Part shown: in pieces, positions 21,001 to 30,700 of the stretch
Position numbering within the stretch: the first letter of the stretch is position 1
Layout of the letters: every line of letters starts with the position of its first letter
DNA from: a virus
Reading direction: 5' to 3' (one strand)
DNA length: 43,538 bases
Virus record (IMG/VR): IMGVR_UViG_3300034105_000506
Location: 1 to 43,538 of that record
The notes under the pieces: generated by a model
Database searches by the model: none
What the model saw: only the letters and a program-made list of their open reading frames with translations
What the model was told of the DNA's origin: nothing
Position numbers and translations under genes: made by a program

Positions 21001-24000
21001 ATCTTATCTGCAGCCAATCCACTATCACGCAGTCTCTTATTAACTAAGAGTTGTTGTCTAGCAATACGAGTAATCATTCTAGCTTCATCAGACTTACATT
21101 GTCTTGCAGTTCGGAAAGCTTCCTTACCTGCTGCAGTCAAGTGTCCTGTCTGTGCTCGGTTGTCTTCAAACAAACGAGATAAGAATCGAATATTCTTCTG
21201 GAGACTTCTAATGGTCTTACCTGTCTGACTAGCAGACTGGGTTGCATTAGACATCCAGCTGTTCATTGCTCTCCACCAATTTCTAGCAGCTCGTTCACTA
21301 CCACCAAAGATTACACCAATGAAATTGCTTTGACGCAATAGAACGGATGCATTCTCTTCGGAGTTACTTGTAGCAGCATCAATAAGTTTACCTTGCTTAC
21401 CCGCTGGAGTTTTCTTTAATGGCTCCATTGGAATAGTTTCTACCTTAGCCGGAACTTCCTCACCAGCCTTAGGGGCTGGAACTGGAGTAGGTTCTGGTGG
21501 TGTAGGTACAGGAGACTCTTCCTTAGTGGCATCACTTACTTTCTTTCGAGGAGTCTTAGACTCCTTGGCAACTAAAGTAAATGCAGTAGCATCCTCAGAT
21601 GTTTTAACAATATTTAATTCATCCAAAAGAATAGGAGGCATGTAAGCATCTCCAACTTCCTTGGCAGCAAGTACCATAAGCTGACGCTCTGATACAGGTT
21701 TGTAACCGGGAACAGTACCAAGCTTCTGAATATTCTCAGCCCGTAACTTATCGACTGTGATCCAGAACTTAGCTACACCATCATCACCAAAGACAGCTCT
21801 GTTAGTTTCAACAATTGCTTTGTTGATAGTAACAAACTTTGTCCATAGCGACAACAGCATAGGAGAATAAGTATCAGTTGCCTTATCTATATTCTGCATT
21901 CGTGTCCAATAGTTCTTCAAGAATAACTTTAAGAACCCTTGGTCCATTCCGTTGTCACGGAGTAGATCCTTATCATCATTAACAACCCGCTCTATTCTTT
22001 CTGTCTCAGTAGTCTTAACAACGTCTGATACAGTCTTTCGTGGAGCAGGGGGAGCAATGCCACCTGTCTTAGTAACTCTAACTGGTGCGCCTTCGCTGGC
22101 TGCAATTGGAACCGGAGTTGAAGGTAGGTCTTCCACAGGTGCTACAGCCGGAGCTGGAGTTGTAGTTGGTTCTCCTACCTCAACCTTAGGGAGTTCAACG
22201 GCAGCTGTTACAGTCTGTACTGGCACACCTTTCTTAACCTTAATCTTGGTTACAGAAGGAACACCCGGCTTAATCTTAGTTTCAGTAACACCCTTAACAA
22301 CCACAGGTGCATCAGCTTGAACTGGCATTACTACACCGTCTGAGAAGACGAGAGCATCAACGCCCATTCTATCTGCAACCTTCATAGTGGATGCCATCTT
22401 AACTTCGTTAGCCATGAACTCAGCTGCGGTCATAGTCATTACTAGTGGCTTCTTAGGAACAAACGACACAGCTTCTTTGGTTGACACTTCACTGTTTTCA
22501 ATGATGGCATCAACTTGTTTCTCTGGTCGTAGTACAGCTTCTGGAACATTACCAGTAACTTCCGAAGTAGCTCTAAACAATGTACCCTCTTCCACCTTTG
22601 TGACAGGTGTGATAACAGGAGCTGGGTCTTTCTTCTTAAGCTTAGCAGCTAAGGCTTGATTCTCTAGCAAGCGACTTCCAGCATCAACTGGATTAGATAC
22701 TGGCTTTGAAGCTGGAGCATCTTCGGCTTGCTTAACAACCGCTTTAACTGGCGTTGGCTTAGCAACAGCTTTGTCAACTGTCTGTTGCGTTTGTTTAACA
22801 TAAGCTAGTAAAGAATCTTGAATACTAACGGATGTATCAGTTGGTTCATATTTAATAGCTTGAGCAATAGTAGCCATCTTTTTTCTTAACGCAGTTCTAT
22901 CAGCACGAATAGCGGAAGGACTTCTTACCTGACCAAGTAACTCAAGAGCTTTAGCTGATAGTGCGTCATCAGATTCAACTACTAACAAACCCTTAGCTAG
23001 TAAAATTTCTTTTTCAGTTAAGAGCGTATTGTTTGTTAAACTATTCCATAATAGAGCATTCTCAAATATGACAGCTCTATATTGTTTTTCAGTTGGTGGA
23101 ACAAACTTGCCAGCTACTGTTGTAGGAGCCGCACCTTCTTGTGTTATACCTTCTTCAGTTTCTAAACTACCCGCTCTTCTAGCTTTTCTAATGTCATCGA
23201 GTACTATATTTTGATTAATTGTGACAGCAAGTTTCAGAAGATCTTTCTCAGTTTTTAAACCACCCGATTCAATTTTACTTTTAATATAAGGTAGTTTGTC
23301 ATAGAGATTATTAATCTGCTCTTCTGTCAGTGTTTTAAAGTGACTAAATTTACTAAAGACTTCCTCAATATTATCTAGAGTAAGTTCTTCACTATAGTCT
23401 TCTAGTGCTGCAAGTTTAGCTTCTTCTTTGACCTTAACTTCTTTTGTCTTTTCTGCTAGCGTTTTGGTAGTTACTTTTTTCTTTTTAGGTTTAGCAGAAG
23501 AAGGAAGTTCCCATTTACCAGAAGTTTTGTTTAAAACAATAGCTTCAGTTTCAATCATCTTATAAATACCAGTTAAGGCTTTTTCAGGAGTCATGTCTGG
23601 ACTATCAAGCAACTTTTGAATTAATACTGGATTAATATTCTGAAGTAGAGTAGGAACACTAAGATGAGTAATATCTTTGTTACTTAAGAATGTGGCAATA
23701 GAATCAATAGCAACTTCCTTAGAAGACCAGAGAGGAACATCAACATCAAAGACACCCTCTGACTTGAGAGTATCAATGTAATTCTTATGATGAACTAGAG
23801 TAACTAGATTAGCAATGTCTGCAAAGCCATTATTATTATAGTACTCTTGTAAAGTACGAATCAATGGTTTATTCAAATATGGATCTGTTATTGCTTGCTC
23901 TATTAAAGCAAGTCTATCTGTGTCACTTAAAATATTCTTTTTATTGGCAACTGTCTCATTCAACTTATTAGGGTTGTTTAAGACTGCAATAAGAGAATCA

Positions 24001-27000
24001 GCTCTAGTTCCCCAGAAGTTAAAAGCGTAAACAATTGGATTTTTATTTGGATCTAAATAATTAGTAGATTCAACTAAAGCTAAATGCCTATCTTCGTAAG
24101 TAGCAGGTAACATAGGAGTAGCATAACTACCCTGCTTAAACTCTTTGGTTTCAATATCAAATAATTTCTCTTGTATAAAACCTAAGCGTCTTCGCTTATT
24201 CATTCCACCCATTTGTTTATATTCTTGGGTGGTAAGTAACCATGCAGTCTTAACTAGCATAGATCCAAATTGAGTTTGCTTATATGAAGTATAAGCATTA
24301 ACCAAGTCTTTCATATACACAGTTAGATTACCTTGAGCATCAATAGCTTGTCTACCGTTACTCTTTAGGATTGCCATTGCCACAATAAGGGATGGGTCTT
24401 GTCTAATTTCAAATAGAAGTTTAAACTCATCCTTAGTTAGCTTAGCTTTTTCAACAACTGATTGTGCATAGTTTGGTTTGTTTTTAATCATCCAATCTCT
24501 AACCACACTGTTGAAAGAATTATAAGTAAAGTTATCAGTCTTATTCTTTGCTGCTTGTGCCATTGCTTCGGCTAAGTCTGGAACAGAAATAGCTCTAGAT
24601 GCAACCATATCAATTTCAGTAATACGAGTAATTAAGTTATTCGCAACTGCATAGTGATCGGAAGAATCAAACATACTAGCTGCAAGGATGATTCCTTTTT
24701 TCATATCATTCAAGATAGACCTAAAAGAAGATACTTCTAGGGGAGCCATTTGTGCTACTGCAAGTTGTGCTTCACTAAATAAAACCTGTGAGAATGTATG
24801 AACAAATACTTCTTCCATATTCTGTAAATGATATTCTGTTAGATAACCCGATGATAGTAGTGGATCGGTTATCTTAGCAACATTTAGATTTAATAAAGAT
24901 GGTCCATAGTTTCTTGTGAGACTATTATACATCTTTAAAGTATCTAAATAAATATCACTTGTTGCGGAGGACTGGAAGTAAGCATGTCCAATCTCATGTA
25001 AGACTGTCATTACTCTTCGTTCTGAACTGTTACCAATCCACGAAGAATTAATTGTTATTGCTTTGGTAACATCATTAAAAGCACCAACAGTAGTATATTC
25101 AATCTTACCAGTTTTTTTATTTACAATAGAATCAATTTCAAACTTTAATCCAAATACTTTAGAATCAAAGTTTAAATGAACTACCGAAGCTAATAGAATA
25201 CTTTGATCAATCTCATTAATGAAACCACCATCTACCATTTCATTTGTGAACTGATAGAACTTCTCAGCATTAGCTTTGTTGCCAGAGACTAATGAAGAGA
25301 ACTTGCTTAGGTCTTCCTTAAGTGCATTGATTAAAACTGTTCGCTTTGGATTCAACTTCTTAATCTTAAGTGCTTCTCTAACAGCAATAGTAAGTCTACT
25401 AGATGGCTTACGCTCTACTCCACTGATGTCTGCTTTCATAGCATCAACCATATTTTGGCTGACTGTATTAGTAATAGCAACTTCAGTGATTGCAGCATCA
25501 AGGATATCTAAGACTTCCTTTGGAAGATCAGCACGGAGTTCTGCCTTCTTTGATGGGTTGGCTACAATCTCTCGCGCTGTTCCCAACAAGCTAACTGCCG
25601 CCTTTTCAGCTGCATCATTCTTAGCTGCTGTAGAGATTACAGTAGATCTAGCTTCAGCAAGATTCTCAGCAACGGTTCTAGCAGATACTTTGACACCACC
25701 AAGGCTATCAGTGAGAGCCTTACGCTCTGGCTTGGACAGAGATTTAGTGTATTGTTTAATCATACCACGCCGCTGTGTTTCCATAGTGGCATAAATCTTA
25801 TCACGGGCAGGAGTTAACTTACCTGCTTCTTTTTCTTTAAGTCTTGTTATAGCAAGCTGATCTTCGGCTGCATACAGAACTCGCAATCTATCTGCTGGTC
25901 CCATGTCACGGAAGGTATCAGCAGTTCCAGTAAAGGAAGCATGTTCCTTGGCTGCAGCACTAGCTGAGTTCTTACGAGACAACTCAGTAACAAACTCCAT
26001 AATGTTACTTAGAGTACCATTAGTACCTGTGCGTTCTGCATAGGCTTGTCTGGTTTCATTGTCTAGCCGTCTAGCCATAGGAACATCAGGGGTTGCTCTA
26101 GCAGCCTCAGGAGTTGTTGCAGCACGAGCATCAGTACGATCTCTAGCTGTGGTAGTCTCTGCTTGGATGCGCTCAGCGGTAGGCTCTACACCCTCTAGGA
26201 TAGTTTCAGTAATTACTTTCTCAGGTACAGGCAGATCTACAGCCACTTCGGTACGGGTTAGCTTCTTATTAAAATAACCTAGAGTTTCCCCAAGGCGTGT
26301 ACCTTCATAAGTAAAGCGTCTGTCTCCACCCATACGAACTACAGCTTCCCCAACAGGGGCAACATTGACACCCTTAAGTCTGTTTAGGAAAGCCCCAGCT
26401 GTACTACCAGTAACTGTAGGCAGCAAACCAAAGCCAACAAAGCCCAATGCAAACCCTTCACCACCAGCCCAAGCAATGCTTGCCACATCAAAGTCTTTCT
26501 GACTTTCTGGATCGGCATAGTTAAGGGCTGCGCTATAGGCAATCAGTTTGTCCTGTCGGGCAGTCTCTTGGAGAGCACTGCCGATACCAAAGATACCACC
26601 TGTCATTACTGCAGAGTTTAGCATTCCTAAGTTCTTAGCATAGGATGGAGCCATACCCAAAGGAAGCTTGGCAATTGTTTCAGCTACATTGCGGACTGCT
26701 CTAAAAGCGGTTAGACCTGTAGTTGCAGTAGTTGCGGTTGCAGCAGCAACAGAGGGTATTAAACTAAGACCCCCTGTTACTACTGTTGCGCCTAATTCTA
26801 AAGCTGCAAATGGAATGGTATCCGGAGAATTTATAATACCACCAACCAAGTTATCGACTAACAGTCTACCAGTATCAACCCATCGTGGTTTGTACTGTTC
26901 AATTCTACTCTGAACATTACTCTTAACTAGAACTTCATTAATTCTATAATTGGCTTCATCTGCATTTGTTGCAGTGTAGATTAAATTAGGAGTAATATTG

Positions 27001-27749
27001 TTTTCTAGAAACCCTTGCTTAACCTTGGGATCTAAAGCCTCCCACCATAACTCAGGATCGAATGATAGATCAACCTTATTACGGATAGCTAGAATGTCAT
27101 CAATGCCTCTAGCAATATCTAAATCACTCTTTCCTAATAGAGCACCATAGAAAGTAGACTGAGCAAGTAATCCTTCTCTTGTGGAGAAACCTAAGTTCTC
27201 TTTAACTGTTTGTCTAGCTAAAGCATATTGCAAAAGCTCTTCTGCTTTTTGCAACCGCTGCTGGGTTGGAGTTAGAACATTCGGATTCTGTTCTTCTTGG
27301 TCTGCAATAGGTGCTAGTAGTTTAACTAGACCTCTAGCCTTATCAAGCTTATCTGGGGTTAAATCACTGTCGCCGTATTTAACCACAGCTAAAGGATTCC
27401 TACCCATAATGGCAGAGCGCATTGCTGCACCTCTGGAGTAGTCCTGAAACTCATTCGGTCCATACCCAAACCACTCGGCTATTTTATTAGCAATACCTTG
27501 CTGCCCCCCTGAAAGGGAGGACAACAAGTTGGTATTAGCCAGATACTCACTGAAGGTATCTCGTTCAATTACTTCATCATAAGAATAAGCCCACGAAGCG
27601 GGATCAAGCTTTTTAGAGACATCTGGAATCTTAGTATCACCTTGATACCCCATAAGAAACTGTGGGTCACTTGTGTAGGTTTGAAGGGTAAGTCTCGGTG
27701 TCTGGGGTGTCTCCGGTACTATAGGAAAGTTGTTTACATAATCAATCAT
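18051..27749 (-). CDS. giant multidomain ejection (internal virion) protein, 3232 aa, with zinc-peptidase motif
   Basis: About 350 kDa and 9.7 kb. The first 550 residues include a hydrophobic region (about 320-420). An HEIGHAYF zinc-peptidase motif (H918, E919, H922) is followed 57-58 residues later by EE (979-980), a possible third ligand. Proline- and alanine-rich linkers around 1850-1950 and 2050-2130 separate further domains. The C-terminal 800 residues are mostly helical and end in a flexible Gly/Ser tail. Position last in the ejection series suggests the counterpart of T7 gp16 (1318 residues), which crosses the host envelope. No lytic transglycosylase motif was seen, so the peptidase could replace it. 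Modular layout resembles phage polyvalent proteins. Domain limits are approximate. Confidence 0.8.
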   Translation of the reverse strand: MIDYVNNFPIVPETPQTPRLTLQTYTSDPQFLMGYQGDTKIPDVSKKLDPASWAYSYDEVIERDTFSEYLANTNLLSSLSGGQQGIANKIAEWFGYGPNEFQDYSRGAAMRSAIMGRNPLAVVKYGDSDLTPDKLDKARGLVKLLAPIADQEEQNPNVLTPTQQRLQKAEELLQYALARQTVKENLGFSTREGLLAQSTFYGALLGKSDLDIARGIDDILAIRNKVDLSFDPELWWEALDPKVKQGFLENNITPNLIYTATNADEANYRINEVLVKSNVQSRIEQYKPRWVDTGRLLVDNLVGGIINSPDTIPFAALELGATVVTGGLSLIPSVAAATATTATTGLTAFRAVRNVAETIAKLPLGMAPSYAKNLGMLNSAVMTGGIFGIGSALQETARQDKLIAYSAALNYADPESQKDFDVASIAWAGGEGFALGFVGFGLLPTVTGSTAGAFLNRLKGVNVAPVGEAVVRMGGDRRFTYEGTRLGETLGYFNKKLTRTEVAVDLPVPEKVITETILEGVEPTAERIQAETTTARDRTDARAATTPEAARATPDVPMARRLDNETRQAYAERTGTNGTLSNIMEFVTELSRKNSASAAAKEHASFTGTADTFRDMGPADRLRVLYAAEDQLAITRLKEKEAGKLTPARDKIYATMETQRRGMIKQYTKSLSKPERKALTDSLGGVKVSARTVAENLAEARSTVISTAAKNDAAEKAAVSLLGTAREIVANPSKKAELRADLPKEVLDILDAAITEVAITNTVSQNMVDAMKADISGVERKPSSRLTIAVREALKIKKLNPKRTVLINALKEDLSKFSSLVSGNKANAEKFYQFTNEMVDGGFINEIDQSILLASVVHLNFDSKVFGLKFEIDSIVNKKTGKIEYTTVGAFNDVTKAITINSSWIGNSSERRVMTVLHEIGHAYFQSSATSDIYLDTLKMYNSLTRNYGPSLLNLNVAKITDPLLSSGYLTEYHLQNMEEVFVHTFSQVLFSEAQLAVAQMAPLEVSSFRSILNDMKKGIILAASMFDSSDHYAVANNLITRITEIDMVASRAISVPDLAEAMAQAAKNKTDNFTYNSFNSVVRDWMIKNKPNYAQSVVEKAKLTKDEFKLLFEIRQDPSLIVAMAILKSNGRQAIDAQGNLTVYMKDLVNAYTSYKQTQFGSMLVKTAWLLTTQEYKQMGGMNKRRRLGFIQEKLFDIETKEFKQGSYATPMLPATYEDRHLALVESTNYLDPNKNPIVYAFNFWGTRADSLIAVLNNPNKLNETVANKKNILSDTDRLALIEQAITDPYLNKPLIRTLQEYYNNNGFADIANLVTLVHHKNYIDTLKSEGVFDVDVPLWSSKEVAIDSIATFLSNKDITHLSVPTLLQNINPVLIQKLLDSPDMTPEKALTGIYKMIETEAIVLNKTSGKWELPSSAKPKKKKVTTKTLAEKTKEVKVKEEAKLAALEDYSEELTLDNIEEVFSKFSHFKTLTEEQINNLYDKLPYIKSKIESGGLKTEKDLLKLAVTINQNIVLDDIRKARRAGSLETEEGITQEGAAPTTVAGKFVPPTEKQYRAVIFENALLWNSLTNNTLLTEKEILLAKGLLVVESDDALSAKALELLGQVRSPSAIRADRTALRKKMATIAQAIKYEPTDTSVSIQDSLLAYVKQTQQTVDKAVAKPTPVKAVVKQAEDAPASKPVSNPVDAGSRLLENQALAAKLKKKDPAPVITPVTKVEEGTLFRATSEVTGNVPEAVLRPEKQVDAIIENSEVSTKEAVSFVPKKPLVMTMTAAEFMANEVKMASTMKVADRMGVDALVFSDGVVMPVQADAPVVVKGVTETKIKPGVPSVTKIKVKKGVPVQTVTAAVELPKVEVGEPTTTPAPAVAPVEDLPSTPVPIAASEGAPVRVTKTGGIAPPAPRKTVSDVVKTTETERIERVVNDDKDLLRDNGMDQGFLKLFLKNYWTRMQNIDKATDTYSPMLLSLWTKFVTINKAIVETNRAVFGDDGVAKFWITVDKLRAENIQKLGTVPGYKPVSERQLMVLAAKEVGDAYMPPILLDELNIVKTSEDATAFTLVAKESKTPRKKVSDATKEESPVPTPPEPTPVPAPKAGEEVPAKVETIPMEPLKKTPAGKQGKLIDAATSNSEENASVLLRQSNFIGVIFGGSERAARNWWRAMNSWMSNATQSASQTGKTIRSLQKNIRFLSRLFEDNRAQTGHLTAAGKEAFRTARQCKSDEARMITRIARQQLLVNKRLRDSGLAADKIRAVGILSYTKLSEGTNIVPADLVALGLSPELAKEVATETNVLLKVTRQTNQTVLELQADTGLGHVLAADGTPLDPMTYAPVQLNHESFGAMSPADRSAFVAALVKTRRARKLKTPILDVNTLIVLGWLDVASSKEARGTALFAGDRAYRPGDSTQSFSKETLKLLEVSEHPLTVGEKNLLAELANGADSQNYFVLTDDAGVITLYRMPKVLKDLSESDQLRYFEAVNGNKSMYTQRWQDYLKGRDLIEVEMNEMLDFKTKKGAYGEHNRKTGTNIDRPLMRVGQEEQTALAVPGLIPEEVLADPVILKHIRTNIAESYNYFLNGRVFELVFQKELDRLMGTRGVTMEDVFSHIAVKAREDVDALAKAENWSQGQTEARQSDITVGIQRLKDEYMYNADTLPMLPHQDQYAARISLALLKVKVAPGYFLGALPELIMETLKANPLSLPRVLIQNLRYLAGDLRFSKNAFLNNSELGDMIFGLENIKHDFSSRFLGEAGQGAFELDSKLKTKFINSNPSRGVADTGVRGLEVVSKVAESIGSLQAITNMTRSMAKTRLQRMLYKHIKKGRIQKLLTALEDPKLMKIMQDYMIAAETDAGAERKLWKQFSTIARQYGFGFNPQEALVFLKYGLNSPEKIRHLDYLIKAVDPKGDGRVNIHNMVDVYWNNRSNPVAGIKPEVLEQVISSYGHALDDLVVKHSSPEPTGLGRVTSIDAKTPLGKLWYALSSYMRGFQDSVILDYGSRSTLHYLAANIVLYGTIDTLIGLFREWVAGREGEDILEEFADNPAAFAVRVAKSSPILGTSQAALEQVLSGLSYMSGGTWRSYGSPMESIGIGAAASAGKDIVRGVGGILEGATGDQTDYMKVAKGVGDITSVNSLLNRSPVAVAARSLEASGALDQKGALQSYLDVIQRDPYPYAKLKRSQKSTPTLPTMPKVQPRNYMLEEQAIEKARLKKAGTPYSGDMSNGVSGVSGPLGDLLGNAQ

Positions 27750-27786
27750 TCATATCCTTTCTGGGGGCAGTGCGCCATAAAGAGGA

Positions 27787-30700
27787 TTACTTTGCTAGCA
27801 ATCGTTTTGTAATTGTTTTAATCCAGAGATCATCTGGTGTAAATTTAGTGGCTCTGCTTTGAGGCAATAGCCAATGCATTAAAAAGTCTTGTCGGAGATC
27901 TGCAAATTGTTTTGGATCCCTTAACTTTAATTCAAACTCTCGGAATAGTTCATACTCCTTTATTTTATCTTGTTTCTTTTTATTTAAACCAGAAGGCTGA
28001 ACTACTTTATCATCAATGGCTGCAACTCTTTGCTCAACATTATAAGCTTCGACTGCAGTCTTTATCCACTGTTTTTCTACCTGTGGATCTAAAGGGAAAG
28101 ACGATGAATCAATAGAAGCAATAGCTTCATTGACAGTCATAAACTGTGTTGATCCTTGTTTCTCTTTTAATGCACGATCATTTTTTAAAGCAGTTCTAAT
28201 TTGATACTCAAGAGCAGCTGGTTCCCATTTCTTTGCTACAAAATTAGCAATGACTTTCATGTAAATAGATTTAGAAACACCATACATAGGTTGCTCATCT
28301 TCATCAAGAATTTCTTGAATAACTCTAGTTGATGTTTGTTTATCAAATGCAGATAAAAGAAAGTTTGCTGTATCTTGTGGAAGATTTCTAACATCTTCAT
28401 CTCGTGTTCTGAGAATAGAAATAGGATCACCAATGGTTTGTGACAATACAGAATCTAAATTATTTTGTGTAAGAGCTTCTCTAAGTAGTTCAGCCTTTAG
28501 ACTCTTATAACCACGCTCTTGTAAGTTCTGCCCTAATTGTTGAAATGGATCTGGACCTGTTCCAGTTTCTTTCGTTGCGTTTGGAACAGCCTGTAGTAAC
28601 GTAGCAAACGCAGAAGGCTTCGTTGGCTTCTGTGTTGTTGAGTGTCTAGAGTTACCCGGCAATGCAAACTTAGCCGGAAGGTCTGACCATTCATTTGGTA
28701 GTTCGCCTGTCTCTAAATAAAGACCAGCAAAGTCGTAGGTCTTAATCTCTAACTTAGTTGCAGGATCAGTTGAAGACATTAAATCATTACGATCTAAGAA
28801 ACTAGCTAGTTCATTTTGGAAAGCTTTGATTCTTACCGAAGGTAATACCGTTTGCTTTTGAAAGGATGCTTCAATAGGCATCGGAGCAGCAGCACCAACC
28901 ATACTTCTAACAGTACTCTTGATTGTTTCTGCATTCTTATTGGTGATTAAAATACTACCAAAGGTTGCATTGAAACGTCTGCTATATAGAGCTGAGTCTT
29001 CATTTGGTCTAACAGCATCAAAATATAAATCCAAGCCTTCAGTATCAACAGTTTCCCCTGCCTTGAAAGCATAGAAAACATTGCCTTCTTTTGACTTGTA
29101 GATATTATAACCAGTCTTGCTTAGTGTCTCTATGCCTTTTACAAAGGGAGTAGAGTTTGGTTCATATAAAATTGTTCCTTCATTTGGACCCGATGGTACA
29201 AGTAGATCCCCTTCTTTAATTATTTTAAGAACTGGCTCTCGTGGCAAGTCACCCATGTTGTTTGCTTGACCAGCATTCATTGCAGCTTCTGCATTTTTAG
29301 CAGCTTGTTTATCCCAAGGATTTAATTCCTTTTTATTCTTAAGTTTAGCTACAGCTACATCAATAACAAAGGATGCAAAATCAGCCATAGTCTTAGCACC
29401 CTTTGCTTCTGCTTGGACGCGCATAAGCTGTAAGTTTTCTTGACTAAACATAATAGGGGCTGTATCTTTACCGCCAGCAAAATCATTTCGTAGAATTGGA
29501 ACTACACCAGCAGTTTCTTTACTAGCTTCTGCTGCTGTTATAAGCTTATCATAATTTACAATTAACTCAGTACTAATTTCCTCAGTAGTCATGTTCACTA
29601 AAAAGACATCATTTTTATTACTGAATACTTTAGCAACAGCTGAACTACTTGTAAATCCTGCTTGTGATATAGCCACTGCAATTGGCTGTACTCTATGGGC
29701 AGCAGCCGAATCTCTAGTAATTATGTTATAAGAGTCAACCTTGTTGTCTTGGTGTGCTTGGTCTAAACGCAAACTCTTTTCTACATTGTCTGTATTCAGT
29801 CTATTATTACTAGCTGGTAATCTAAAGAGTGGTTCCCCATCCTGCTTTGCTGGAGTAAACCAACCATTGCTATATGTGGTAGCACTTGGTGGAACTGCAA
29901 AAGGTAATAGATTGACACCACCTTTGGTCATCATAGTTCTAAAGCCAATTGGAATGCCACCATTAGGAGCCGTTGTGTATGCTTGGTTTTTTGGGGAGAC
30001 TACAAATGAAGCTTCCCATTGACTAGCAGGAAGGATGTCTGTCCATGCCTTCATTGCGGCTTGGGACTTGCGAGTAAAGTTTTCATCTTCACTCAGTGCC
30101 GGATCAAATACAAATCCATATTTCTCTAGGATAACAGGAGTACAGGCTAAAGCTAGTCTTATTTGTTCGCCAAGAGGAAGATCACGCAACAACTTGGTTT
30201 GATCAGTTGGACTTGCTGCCCTTTCAACACCCAGATTACGATATAGCGCAGTGTATAAAGGTTGATCAACAGTTGGAAAAGTACCCTTAGCGTTGTTCAA
30301 TGCTAATTCAGCTGCACCCTCTGGTGTATAATCTACATTTACTTCTGATTGATTGGTATTTAAAACAGCTTTAACTAGTGTCTCTGGCTTTAATCCATTT
30401 GAGAAAGTTAAGTTTAGATTACGAAGAGTTATTTTATTCTTGTTTTGGTCTGTAAACATAACCATACCAGCTTGTTGTCTATTACTTGCTAGGTAACTAT
30501 CTACAAACGGTTTTAGTTTTACTGGATCTAAAACTCCATTAGTAGTAAACTGAGATCTGCGAGATTCAATAGTAGCCATCAGTCTTAAAGCAGTTTTCTG
30601 TAGAGCGGGACTTGTCTTTAAAACATTAGCAATACTATTGCCACCTGCATCTATAAGACCTTCGCGTTGTTTGGTTAATGCTAAATCTGCTACTCCAGCC

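Noticed and set aside
21952-22659. Long plus-strand frames antisense to the giant gene
   Set aside because: They mirror the low-complexity proline/alanine/threonine linkers of the minus-strand gene and have no ribosome sites.
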